Assembly (NCBI GenBank): GCA_029778535.1
Contig: JAKOQB010000095.1
Span: 62,001-126,000, forward strand
Source: Pseudomonadota bacterium
GTDB taxonomy: Bacteria > Pseudomonadota > Gammaproteobacteria > Burkholderiales > Burkholderiaceae_F
Direction: 5' to 3'
DNA: 64,000 bases
Shown: one piece after another, positions 33,351 to 41,902 of the stretch
Layout of the letters: each line of letters begins with the position of its first letter
Numbering within the stretch: the stretch's first letter is position 1
Position numbers and translations under genes: made by a program
Notes under the pieces: model-generated
The model's input: the letters and a program-made list of their open reading frames with translations, nothing else
Database searches by the model: none
Told to the model about the DNA's origin: nothing

Positions 33351-34238
33351 CGCGACTTCGTCAGCGATCAGCGTCCACGCGCGCGCGTCTTCGACCAGCG
33401 CGAGGTGGCCGACGCCTTCGAGCGGACGCGCGCCCGCACCCGGCAGCAGCGGACTGGACCGCGGCACGATCAGGTTGTCGTCGCGCGCGGCGATGCAGAC
33501 GAACTTCGCGCGCAGCGCCGCGGTTTCCGACGCGGCGAGCTGGGCGAGGAAATCCGAGCCGGTGGCCATTTGCTTGGCATTGCGTCCGATCCCGACGCGG
33601 CCGAACACGGTGCCGTGGTGCGGCGTGGCGAGCGTGATCACACGCTCGACGCGCGCGTCGCCGTAGCGGCGCAGGTAGGCGCGCGCGGCCAGCCCGCCCA
33701 TGCTGTGGCAGACCAGGGTCGCGCGCGACGCGCCGCTCGCGTCGAGCAGCCGTGTCAGCGCCCCGTGCACGACCTCGGCGTAGCGGTCGATGTCGGCGAA
33801 CAACGGTTCGAGATTGACGGTGGCGACATTGCAGTCGCGCAGCACGCCGGCGTCGAGCAGCGGCTGCCACACGGCGCGGTTGCACAGGTAGCCGTGGATC
33901 AGTAACAGCGCGGGCCGGTCCGGGTCGCGCACGATCGGGTCGTCGGCGCGCGTGGCGAACGGAAAGCGCCACAGGAAGATGCGGATCGACGTCAGCGATT
34001 CGTGCCACCACACGCCGAGCACGTGCGCGATCGTCGTACGCGGCCGGCGCGGATCAACGATCGCGCCGACGACGACCTGAAGGCCGATCGAGATCGGCGC
34101 GATCGCGAACGGCAGCGCGATGCCGATCGCGAGCGCGGACCCGCGCGGCGCAGTGTCCGGCAGCGACCAAGCGGCGACCGCCGTGCCGGCGCCGACGATC
34201 GTCGCGAGCCAAATCCGCAGCCCGGCCGCGAGCGTCAT
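33330..34238 (-). CDS. Membrane-anchored triacylglycerol lipase-like alpha/beta hydrolase
   Basis: A 302-residue protein. Two hydrophobic segments at about 8-25 and 36-60 anchor it, then an alpha/beta hydrolase with the oxyanion LLLIHGYLCNRAVW, nucleophile S179 in CHSMGG, and a C-terminal histidine in GVGHLALVE. The LATPHHGT motif is typical of bacterial lipases of family I. Start ATG 34238 overlaps the stop of the upstream binding protein gene (ATGA), so it is translated with the ABC binding proteins, although a functional link is unclear. Confidence 0.85.
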   Translation of the reverse strand: MTLAAGLRIWLATIVGAGTAVAAWSLPDTAPRGSALAIGIALPFAIAPISIGLQVVVGAIVDPRRPRTTIAHVLGVWWHESLTSIRIFLWRFPFATRADDPIVRDPDRPALLLIHGYLCNRAVWQPLLDAGVLRDCNVATVNLEPLFADIDRYAEVVHGALTRLLDASGASRATLVCHSMGGLAARAYLRRYGDARVERVITLATPHHGTVFGRVGIGRNAKQMATGSDFLAQLAASETAALRAKFVCIAARDDNLIVPRSSPLLPGAGARPLEGVGHLALVEDARAWTLIADEVASARGAQ

Positions 34239-36040
34239 GCGTCGCCCCGCAAATTCGGATCGATGTCGACGCGGTCCCACCACCGTCGGGTGAACGGGTG
34301 GCGCGAGTAGCCGAACAGCCACGGCTGCACGAGGTCGTTCTGGATCCGGTGCACGTGGAACTTGTACGGCAGGTAGGCGGCGAACAGGCGCGCGGCTTCG
34401 TTCAGCACGGCGAGGCGCTCCGAGTCATCGGGCAGCGCGCGGCTGCGTTCGTACAGTCGGTCATAGGCGGGCAGCGCAAAGCGCGCATCGTTGGTCTGTT
34501 CGCGGTTGCCACTGTAGGCGATGCCGAAGAAGAGGTCGCTGTCGGGCCCGAGCGCTTCCCAGCCGAAGCCCCACATCATCAGCCTGCCGGCGAGCGACTG
34601 CTTCAGCAGCTCCGGCCACTGCGCGACCCGGAACTCGATGCGGAGGCCGACCGCGTCCAGGTAGCGCTTCCACAGCTCGTTGCGCTTGCGGTCCAGTTGC
34701 GTGGCGGTCGACGCCATCTCGAGGGTCAGCGGCGCGCCGTCGGGCTGCTCGCGCCAGCCGTCGCCGTCGCGGTCGAGGTAGCCGTAAGTGTCGAGCAGCG
34801 CCTTCGCGCGCGCGCGACTGAACTCGGAGATCGGCGTCGCGCGCTGCGGGTCGTAGCCGAAGGTGCCGGGCACGAACGGGGCCTGCGCGACGATCGCGTT
34901 GCCCTGGTACATCTGCTGCACGAAATCCTCGCCGTCGAACGCGAGCGACACCGCGCGCCGCAGCGCGACCTTCTCCGGCGTATAGCCGCCGACCAGCGGG
35001 TGCTCCATGTTGAAGTACGACAGCGTGAGATCCGCCAGCGGCGTGCGCGTCAACGAGACGCCTTTGCGCGCCAGATGCGGCGCGAGCCGTCCGCCCGGTG
35101 CGGCGAGGTTGTTGAAATCGATCGGCACCGGCAGCAGGTCGAGCTTGCCCTGCTGGAACGCGAGCCAGCGCGGCTGGCTCTCCTCGATGATCGCAACCTC
35201 GACCCGATCGACCAGCGGCAGCCGCCGGCCGCGCAGGCGCGGCACTTCTTCGGCGAGCCGCGCGTCGCCGGCGGGCGGGTCGAAGTCGTACTCGACGTGG
35301 CGGTAGTTCGGGTTGCGCTCCAGCACGATGCGCGACGAGCGGCGCCACTGCACGACGCGGAACGGACCGGTGCCGACCGGATGCTCGACGATCGCGTCGC
35401 CGTACGCCTCGACCACCTCGCGTGCAACCGCGGCCATCGGCTGCGCCGGTGTCAGGTTGTAGATGAAGCGCGGATTCGGCTCCGCCGTCCTGATCTGCAG
35501 CGTGTAGCGGTCGAGCGCGCGCAGCCCTTCGATCTCGGTGTCGTAGTCGAACGGCGCGCCGGCCAGCGCGCGCTTGCGCAGCGCGTCGATGCCGAGGATC
35601 CGCGCGTTCTCCAGCAGGTACAGGTTCTGGCTCTTCCAGCGCGGATCGAAGATGCGCTTCCACGAGTACACGTAGTCGTGCGCGGTCAGCTCGCGCGGCG
35701 CGCCGCGAAACGCGGGGTCATCGGCAAAGAAGATGCCGGAACGAATCCGCAGCGTCAGCGTGCGGAAGTCGGCGCTCGACTCGGGCAGCGCGGCGGCGGT
35801 GTTCGGCCGCAGCCGCGGCGGGCGCGCGAGGTAGTCGAATTCGAGCGGCGCGTCGAAGAGGTGCGCGTTGATCGTGCCGGAATACAGGTCCTGCGACTGC
35901 ACCGGGTCGAAGCCGGTCTCCGCAACCGGAAAGGCGAGGCGCAGCGTCCTCGGCGCGCCGTGGCGGGGAGCGGTCGCGCGCGCCGACCACGGCGCGAGCG
36001 CCGCGACGGCGAGCAGCGAGCGGCGGCCGAGCTTGAACAC
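34235..36040 (-). CDS. ABC substrate-binding protein, family 5 (third in tandem)
   Basis: A 601-residue periplasmic oligopeptide-type binding protein (SBP_bac_5). N-terminal signal peptide MFKLGRRSLLAVAALAPW with a twin-arginine-like RR. Family landmarks: LRLAFPVAETGFDP, HPVGTGPFRVVQW, ALRRAVSLAFD, and a DRDGDGWRE loop near 430. Length (about 600) resembles YejA rather than OppA/DppA. It is one of three tandem paralogues on this strand (with 36048-37853 and 37927-39756), 7 bp after the second one, and ends by overlapping the lipase start. Confidence 0.9.
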   Translation of the reverse strand: MFKLGRRSLLAVAALAPWSARATAPRHGAPRTLRLAFPVAETGFDPVQSQDLYSGTINAHLFDAPLEFDYLARPPRLRPNTAAALPESSADFRTLTLRIRSGIFFADDPAFRGAPRELTAHDYVYSWKRIFDPRWKSQNLYLLENARILGIDALRKRALAGAPFDYDTEIEGLRALDRYTLQIRTAEPNPRFIYNLTPAQPMAAVAREVVEAYGDAIVEHPVGTGPFRVVQWRRSSRIVLERNPNYRHVEYDFDPPAGDARLAEEVPRLRGRRLPLVDRVEVAIIEESQPRWLAFQQGKLDLLPVPIDFNNLAAPGGRLAPHLARKGVSLTRTPLADLTLSYFNMEHPLVGGYTPEKVALRRAVSLAFDGEDFVQQMYQGNAIVAQAPFVPGTFGYDPQRATPISEFSRARAKALLDTYGYLDRDGDGWREQPDGAPLTLEMASTATQLDRKRNELWKRYLDAVGLRIEFRVAQWPELLKQSLAGRLMMWGFGWEALGPDSDLFFGIAYSGNREQTNDARFALPAYDRLYERSRALPDDSERLAVLNEAARLFAAYLPYKFHVHRIQNDLVQPWLFGYSRHPFTRRWWDRVDIDPNLRGDA

Positions 36041-36047
36041 CTCGCGC

Positions 36048-37853
36048 TCACGCGCGGCTGCGCGCGGCCGGATCGATGTCGATCCACTTGAAGAAGTCGC
36101 GCGCGAACGGGTGGCGCAGGAAGCCGATCAGCCACGGGTGCGACACGTCGTTGACGATGCGATGGCAGTGGATCTTGTACGGCATCCAGACGACGAACAG
36201 GCGTTTCATTTCGCGGATGACCGCGTCGCGCTCCGGCCCGTCGGGCATTTGCCGCTGGCGGTCGTACAGGCGGTCATACTCGGGTCGGCGGAAGCGCGCG
36301 AAGTTCTGGCCGCCGATCGCGCGGCTCGCGCCGAAGGCGAGGAAGTCGTCGGAATCGGAGTTGGTGGCCGAATTGCCGAGCTGCCACAGCATCAGCTTGC
36401 CCGCGCGCGCGGCTTTCAGGTTCTCCGGCCACTGGTTGACCTTGAATTCGACGCGGATCTGCAGGCGGTCGAGCTGGCGCTTCCACAGTTCGTTGAACGC
36501 GCGGTCGATCTGGCTCGCCTGCGTGGCCATTTCGAGCAGCAGCGGCGAGCCGTCCGGCCGCTCGCGCCAGCCGTCGCCGTCGCGATCGACGTAGCCGAAG
36601 GTGTCGAGCAGCGCGCGCGCCCGGGCGCGGTCGAATTCGCCCATCTCGCTGACGAACGCCGGGTCGTAGCCGGAGGTCAGCGGCGGCACCTGCGACTGCG
36701 CGGGAATCGCCGCGCCGTGGCGGATCAGGCGAATCTCCTCCTCCACGTCATAGCCGAGCGCGATCGCGCGCCGCAGCGCGACTTTCTCCGGCGCGTAACC
36801 GCCGACGACCGGATCGTCCAGGTTGAAGTAGGTGAAGGTGATGTCCGGGCTGATCACGCGGTCCAGTTCGATGCCATGCCGCGCGAGCGACGGCGCCAAT
36901 CGTCCGTTCGGCGCGGCGAGGTCGATGAATTCCAGCGGCACGTTGACGGTGTCCTGCTGGCCGTTCAGGAACGACAGCCAGCGCGGCTGGCTCTCCTCGA
37001 TCACCGACAGCTCCACGCGATCGATCATCGGCAGCTTGCGGCCCTTCAGCCGCGCGAGGATCTGCTGCCCGCGCGCATCGTCCGCCGCCGGCCGCGCGTC
37101 GTAGAAATCGTCGCGAAACCCCGGATTGCGTTCGAGCACGATGCGCGACGAGCGCTTCCACTGCACGAGCCGGAACGGCCCCGTGCCGACCGGATGCGCC
37201 ATGATGTCGTCGGCATACGCTTCGACCACCTCGCGCGCGACGCCGCCGAACGGGCGCGCATCGGCGAAATTCTCATGGAAGCGCGGGCTCGGCTGCGCGA
37301 GCTTGACCTGGAACGTGTAGCGGTCGAGCGCGCGGATGCCCTCGATCTGCGCGTCGTAGTCGAAGCGGCCGGTGTCCAGCGCCATCTTGCGCAGCTCCGC
37401 CAGGCCGATCAACTGCGCGCTGGCGATGCCCGGGTAGATCGGGCTCTTCCAGCGCGGGTCGGCCAGGCGCTTCAGTTGATACACGTAGTCGGCGGCGACC
37501 AGCTCGCGCCGCTTGCCCTTGAACGCCGGGTCGTCCTGGAAGTAGATACCGGGCCGGATGCGGACGGTGAAGGTGCGCAAGTCGCTCGAGATCTCCGGCA
37601 GCGCCGCCGCCGTGCGCGGCTTCAGCAACGCCGGGCGCGCCAGGTAGTCATACTGCAGCGGCGATTCGAAGATGTTCGACACCACGTAGTTGGAATACAG
37701 GTCGTTGATCTGCGCCGGATCGAAGCCGGTCTCCCCGGCCGGCAGCGCCCAGCGGAACGTCTTGCCCGCGGGCGCATCGGCGGCGCGCGCGGGGTCGAGG
37801 GCACCGGTGATGCCGAGCGCGCCCGCCGCGCGCAGGAAGTCGCGCCGGCTCAT
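36048..37853 (-). CDS. ABC substrate-binding protein, family 5 (second in tandem)
   Basis: A 601-residue paralogue with a twin-arginine-type signal (MSRRDFLRAAGALGITGAL). It has the same layout as its neighbours: WALPAGETGFDPAQINDLYSN at the mature start, HPVGTGPFRLVQWKRSSRIV, ALRRAIALGYD, and YVDRDGDGWRE. Start ATG 37853 gives the RRDFLR motif at the N-terminus; an upstream in-frame start at 37922 would put 23 residues before it. A CCCCC/GGGGG palindrome occupies the 73-bp gap to the first paralogue. Confidence 0.9.
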   Translation of the reverse strand: MSRRDFLRAAGALGITGALDPARAADAPAGKTFRWALPAGETGFDPAQINDLYSNYVVSNIFESPLQYDYLARPALLKPRTAAALPEISSDLRTFTVRIRPGIYFQDDPAFKGKRRELVAADYVYQLKRLADPRWKSPIYPGIASAQLIGLAELRKMALDTGRFDYDAQIEGIRALDRYTFQVKLAQPSPRFHENFADARPFGGVAREVVEAYADDIMAHPVGTGPFRLVQWKRSSRIVLERNPGFRDDFYDARPAADDARGQQILARLKGRKLPMIDRVELSVIEESQPRWLSFLNGQQDTVNVPLEFIDLAAPNGRLAPSLARHGIELDRVISPDITFTYFNLDDPVVGGYAPEKVALRRAIALGYDVEEEIRLIRHGAAIPAQSQVPPLTSGYDPAFVSEMGEFDRARARALLDTFGYVDRDGDGWRERPDGSPLLLEMATQASQIDRAFNELWKRQLDRLQIRVEFKVNQWPENLKAARAGKLMLWQLGNSATNSDSDDFLAFGASRAIGGQNFARFRRPEYDRLYDRQRQMPDGPERDAVIREMKRLFVVWMPYKIHCHRIVNDVSHPWLIGFLRHPFARDFFKWIDIDPAARSRA

Positions 37854-37870
37854 GTTGCCCCCTTCGCGCC

Positions 37871-37897
37871 GGGGGCGCTGTCCCCCCGAGGGGGAGC
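37871..37897. repeat. C/G-tract palindrome in the binding-protein cluster
   Basis: GCTGTCCCCCC and GAGGGGGAGC form an imperfect hairpin inside the gap between two binding-protein genes. A similar CCCCC..GGGGGG palindrome occurs at 50355-50370. Such C/G-tract palindromes are common between genes in Burkholderiales; here it may lower read-through or protect mRNA ends. Confidence 0.5.
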
Positions 37898-37926
37898 GAG
37901 CCATTTTGGGGCGGCCCGGCAATGGC

Positions 37927-39756
37927 TCATGTCACCGCTCTTGCCTGCGCGTCGGCATCGATGTCGACGTACTGCCACCACTCCTGCGAGAAGAGCTGGC
38001 GCCGGAACCCGATCAGCCACGGGTGCGCGAGGTCGGTCAGGATGCGGTGCACGTGATACTTGTACGGCGCGTACGCGATCAGCAGCCGCTTGCCCTCGAG
38101 GAACAGGCGCTCGCGCTCGGGACCGTCGGGGATCGAGCGCATCCGGTTGTACAGCGCGTCGAATTCCTTGTTGCGGAAGCGCGCGAGGTTCTGCCCGCCG
38201 ACGTGCACGGACGCGCCGCGGTCGAACGCCGGCTGGCCATCGGGCGCGGCCGAGGTGTAGCCGAGGCTCCAAACCATCAGCTTGCCGGCGCGCGCGTTCT
38301 TCAGGTTCTCCGGCCACTTGGCCGGCTTGAAGTCGATGCGGATGCCGAGCGCGGTCAGGTCCTTGCGGCGCAGCTCGTCGCGCTGGCGCGCGCGCTGATC
38401 GGGCGTGGTGGCCCACTCCAGCACCAGCGGTGAGCCGTCCGGCTGCTCGCGCCAGCCGTCGCCGTCGCGATCGACGTAGCCGAACATGTCGAGCAGCGCC
38501 TTGGCGCGCGCGAGGTTGAACTCGCCGTTCTCGCTGACGAAGTTGGGGTCGTAGCCGCTCAGGTGCGGCGCGACCGGCGACTGGGCCGGCACCGCCTGGC
38601 CGCGCCAGTACAGCCGGATCTCCTGGTCGATGTCGATCGCCAAGCAGATCGCGCGCCGCAGCGCGACTTTCTCCGGCGTGTAGCCGCCGACGACCGGGTG
38701 CTCCATGTTGAACAGCGTGATCGTCACGTCGGAATTCAACTCGCGCGCCATCTTCACCCCCAGGCGGGCGAGGTTGGGCGCGAGTTTGCCGTTGGGCACC
38801 GCGATGTTGACGAACTCGAACGGCAGCCGTTCCATCAGGTCGAACTGCTTGTTGAGGAACGACAGCCAGCGCGGCTGCGTCTCCTCGACGATCGAGACTT
38901 CGACGCGATCGATCAGCGGCAGCCGGCGGCCGCGCAGCTTCTGCGCCAGCGCGCGGCCTTCGGCATCGCCGTCGTTCGGCTCCTCGTCCCACAGCGCTTC
39001 GCGGTAAGTCGGATTGCGCTCGAGCACGATCTTCGACGAGCGCCGCCACTCGGCGAGCCGGAACGGCCCGGTGCCGACCGGGTGGCTCATGATGTCGTCG
39101 CCGTAGGCCTCGACCACCTCGCGTGCGACCGCGCCGTACAGATCGCCGCCCGCGATCACCTGCAGGAAACGCGGGCGCGGCTGCGCAAGCCGGAACTGCA
39201 GCGTGTAACGGTCAAGCGCGCGCAGGCCCTCGATCGGACGGTCGTAGTCGAACGGGCGCTTGTCCTTCAGGACTTCGTCGCGCAGCGCGTCGATGCCGAC
39301 GATCTGCAGTTCTGCCAACGTCGGATACGCCGGTGCCTTCCAGCGCGGATCGAAGAAGCGCTTGAACGAGTACACGTAGTCGGCGGCGACCAGCTCGCGC
39401 CGCGCACCCCTGAACGCCGGATCGTCCTGGAAGAAGATGCCCGGCCGCAGCCGGATGGTCCAGACGGTGAAGTCGTCGGAGACGTCCGGCAGCGCCGCCG
39501 CGGTCGCCGGTTTGAACTTGAACGGCCGAGCCAGGTAGTCGTAGCGGTACAACCCTTCGAAGAGGTGCGCGGTGATGATGCGCGAATACAGATCGACGAG
39601 TTGCGGCGGGTCGAAGCCGGTCTCCGAAACCTCGAACGCGTAGCGCAGCACCTTCGGCCGCGACTGCGGCTGAGCGCGCACGGGCACGGCGCCCGCGGCC
39701 GGCAGTGCCAGCAGCGACCGCAGCAACGCGCGTCGGGCAGGGGAGACTGGGGGCAT
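37927..39756 (-). CDS. ABC substrate-binding protein, family 5 (first in tandem)
   Basis: A 609-residue family-5 binding protein, first gene of the minus-strand unit. Signal peptide about residues 1-27 (ARRALLRSLLALPAAGAVPV, with RR). Motifs: LRYAFEVSETGFDPPQLVDL, HPVGTGPFRLAEWRRSSKIV, ALRRAICLAID, YVDRDGDGWRE. I preferred ATG 39756 (MPPVSPARRALL) since it puts the signal peptide at the N-terminus; the frame is open 40 codons more. It is divergent from the permease operon, which it presumably serves. Confidence 0.9.
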   Translation of the reverse strand: MPPVSPARRALLRSLLALPAAGAVPVRAQPQSRPKVLRYAFEVSETGFDPPQLVDLYSRIITAHLFEGLYRYDYLARPFKFKPATAAALPDVSDDFTVWTIRLRPGIFFQDDPAFRGARRELVAADYVYSFKRFFDPRWKAPAYPTLAELQIVGIDALRDEVLKDKRPFDYDRPIEGLRALDRYTLQFRLAQPRPRFLQVIAGGDLYGAVAREVVEAYGDDIMSHPVGTGPFRLAEWRRSSKIVLERNPTYREALWDEEPNDGDAEGRALAQKLRGRRLPLIDRVEVSIVEETQPRWLSFLNKQFDLMERLPFEFVNIAVPNGKLAPNLARLGVKMARELNSDVTITLFNMEHPVVGGYTPEKVALRRAICLAIDIDQEIRLYWRGQAVPAQSPVAPHLSGYDPNFVSENGEFNLARAKALLDMFGYVDRDGDGWREQPDGSPLVLEWATTPDQRARQRDELRRKDLTALGIRIDFKPAKWPENLKNARAGKLMVWSLGYTSAAPDGQPAFDRGASVHVGGQNLARFRNKEFDALYNRMRSIPDGPERERLFLEGKRLLIAYAPYKYHVHRILTDLAHPWLIGFRRQLFSQEWWQYVDIDADAQARAVT

Positions 39757-39900
39757 CTGCGTCGGACCGTCGAAAAGAATTTCGTTTGATCCTTCGATTC
39801 CGCAGGGTGAACGGGCGGCATAATGCCGGCCTTTGAGCGGCGCGGGCCACGAGCCGGCGCCGCGGCGCATCATCACGGGACCACCCGGCGAGCAGGCAAC
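39757..39900. promoter_or_regulatory. Divergent control region of the binding-protein and permease operons
   Basis: This 144-bp gap must drive both the binding-protein unit and the permease-ATPase operon. A good -10 CATAAT (39819-39824) faces the permease, without a clear -35 at 17 bp. A start near 39831 would exclude the ATG at 39823 and support GTG 39901 as permease start. The AT-rich TTCGTTTGATCCTTCGATT (39781-39799) may hold operator sites. Confidence 0.4.
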
Positions 39901-40839
39901 GTGACCGCGTACATCTTACGCAGACTGTGGCAGATGATCCCGACGCTGGCGGGCGTCATCCTGCTGGTGTTCTTCCTGTTCAAGTTTTTCGGCGGCGATC
40001 CGGCCGAGATCCTCGGCGGCCTGCTCGCCACACCCGAGCAGATCCAGGCGATTCGACAGCAGTTGGGGCTGAACGATCCCTGGTACGTGCAGCTCGCGAT
40101 CTTCGTGAAGTCGATCTTCAGCTTCAACTGGGGCAACTCGTGGGCGACCAGCGAGGCGGTGAGCCACATCTTCGCCACCCGCCTGCCGGCCACGCTGACC
40201 GTGATGATCCCGATCCTGCTCCTCGACGTCGTGCTGGGCGTGTGCGCGGCGATGGCGGTCGCGTACGTGCGCGGATCGCTGACCGACCGCCTGGTGATGA
40301 TCGTCACGACGGTGATGTTGTCGATCTCGTTCCTCGTCTACATCATCGTCGGCCAGTGGCTGTTCGGCTTCTACCTCGGCTGGTTCCCGGTGCAGGGCTG
40401 GACCGACAGCGTCTGGACCAACCTCACCACGTACGCCGTGCTGCCGGTGATGCTGGCGGTGTTCGTCGGGCTGGCGCCGCAGACACGGCTTTATCGCAGC
40501 TTCTTTCTCGACGAGCTCGGCCACGATTACGTGCGCACCGCGCGCGCCAAGGGCCTGGGCGAGAACAGGATCCTGTTCAAGCACGTGCTGCGCAATGCGC
40601 TGATCCCGGTGCTGACCAACGTCAGCGTGCAGCTGCCGGGGATCTTCATCGGTTCGTTCCTGATCGAGACTTTCTTCTCCATCCCGGGGCTCGGACGCGA
40701 GGTGCTGCTGGCGGTCAACCGCAGCGATTACCCGGTGATTCAGGCGGTCACCGTGTATCTCGCGGTGCTGACGATGTTCATCAACCTGATCGCCGACATT
40801 CTGTACAAGGCGGTCGATCCGCGCGTGGTGCTGAAGTGA
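39901..40839 (+). CDS. ABC transporter permease (DppB/YejB-like)
   Basis: A 312-residue inner-membrane permease with six membrane segments. N-terminal ILRRLWQMIPTLAGVILLVF is the usual DppB/OppB start, and the EAA-loop region is YVRTARAKGLGENRILFKHVLRNALIPV. It conducts oligopeptide-like substrates with the partner permease. GTG 39901 is preferred: it follows AGCAGG and puts the first membrane helix at the N-terminus. The next gene begins 10 bp after its stop. Confidence 0.93.
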   Translation: MTAYILRRLWQMIPTLAGVILLVFFLFKFFGGDPAEILGGLLATPEQIQAIRQQLGLNDPWYVQLAIFVKSIFSFNWGNSWATSEAVSHIFATRLPATLTVMIPILLLDVVLGVCAAMAVAYVRGSLTDRLVMIVTTVMLSISFLVYIIVGQWLFGFYLGWFPVQGWTDSVWTNLTTYAVLPVMLAVFVGLAPQTRLYRSFFLDELGHDYVRTARAKGLGENRILFKHVLRNALIPVLTNVSVQLPGIFIGSFLIETFFSIPGLGREVLLAVNRSDYPVIQAVTVYLAVLTMFINLIADILYKAVDPRVVLK

Positions 40840-40849
40840 GGCGGCAACG

Positions 40850-41902
40850 ATGACCGCGGTCGCCGCGCCCTACACGCCGGCGGCAGCGACACGCTCGGAG
40901 GGCGTGTGGCGCGCTGCGTGGCGCCGGCTGCGCCATGATCGCGTGGGCATGGTGTCGCTGGCGATCGTGATCGCGTTCCTGCTGCTGATCGTGGCCTCGG
41001 CGACCGGCCTGGTCGCGAAGGACTGGCAAAGGGAGATCGGCGTGCCGAACGCGCCGCCGACCTTCATCGGTCCGGCGCCGAAGGAAACCGGCATCGATCC
41101 GCTCGCCCGTGCGGTGCCGAAGGATGCAAAGCCGGTCGACCTGTCCGACATCGATCCGCTGGCGCCGAAGTACAAGGAGTGGGCCGAGCGCGCGGCGAAG
41201 CTTCAGGTTGCCGAGCCGCCGAAGGCGCAGACGCTGCCGTTCGGCGCCGATCGGCTCGGGCGCGACGTGCTCGCCAAGTCGGTCAAGGGCGCGGAGATCT
41301 CGATCTTCGTCGGCGTGTTCGCCGCCGTGCTTGCGACGCTGATCGGCACCATGCTCGGCGCGCTGGCGGGCTACGCCGGCGGCAAGGTGGGCGACTTCCT
41401 CGAGTGGGTCTACAACGTGTTCACGTCGGTGCCCGACATCCTGCTGATCTTCGCGTTCGCCGCGGTGTTCGGGCGCGGTATCGGCACCGTGGTGCTGATC
41501 CTGGGGCTCGCGGGCTGGACCGGCATGTATCGGCAGGTGCGCGCCGAGTACATCAAGCACCGCACGCGCGAGTACGTGCGCGCGGCGGAGGCGATCGGCG
41601 TATCGCACTTCGCGCGCATGTTCGTGCACATCCTGCCCAACGTCAGCCACGTGGTGCTGGTGCGCATGTCGCTGCTGGTGGTCGGCTTCATCAAGGCCGA
41701 GGTGATCCTGTCGTTCCTCGGGCTCGGCGTGCCGGTCGACCAGGTGTCGTGGGGCACGATGCTGTCGGAGGCGCAATCCGAACTGGTACTTGGCCACTGG
41801 TGGCAGCTCGCATCGGCCACGCTCTTCATGGCGACCTTCGTCACCGCCTTCTCGCTGCTGACCGACGCGCTGCGCGATGCGCTCGATCCGAAGTTGAGGT
41901 AG
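40850..41902 (+). CDS. ABC transporter permease (DppC/YejE-like) with periplasmic insertion
   Basis: A 350-residue permease partner. The first membrane helix (about 33-55) is followed by a roughly 75-residue periplasmic stretch rich in Pro, Asp and Lys before the conserved GADRLGRDVLAKSVKGAEIS; standard DppC proteins are nearer 300 residues with a shorter loop here. EAA loop: YVRAAEAIGVSHFARMFVHILPN. The end LTDALRDALDPKLR is a family hallmark. It is followed directly by the ATPase gene. Confidence 0.93.
   Translation: MTAVAAPYTPAAATRSEGVWRAAWRRLRHDRVGMVSLAIVIAFLLLIVASATGLVAKDWQREIGVPNAPPTFIGPAPKETGIDPLARAVPKDAKPVDLSDIDPLAPKYKEWAERAAKLQVAEPPKAQTLPFGADRLGRDVLAKSVKGAEISIFVGVFAAVLATLIGTMLGALAGYAGGKVGDFLEWVYNVFTSVPDILLIFAFAAVFGRGIGTVVLILGLAGWTGMYRQVRAEYIKHRTREYVRAAEAIGVSHFARMFVHILPNVSHVVLVRMSLLVVGFIKAEVILSFLGLGVPVDQVSWGTMLSEAQSELVLGHWWQLASATLFMATFVTAFSLLTDALRDALDPKLR

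Noticed and set aside
34235-39756. Calcium-binding EF-hands in the binding proteins (DRDGDGWRE)
   Set aside because: The same D-x-DGDG-x-RE loop occurs widely in family-5 binding proteins and is not paired with the helices of a true EF-hand.
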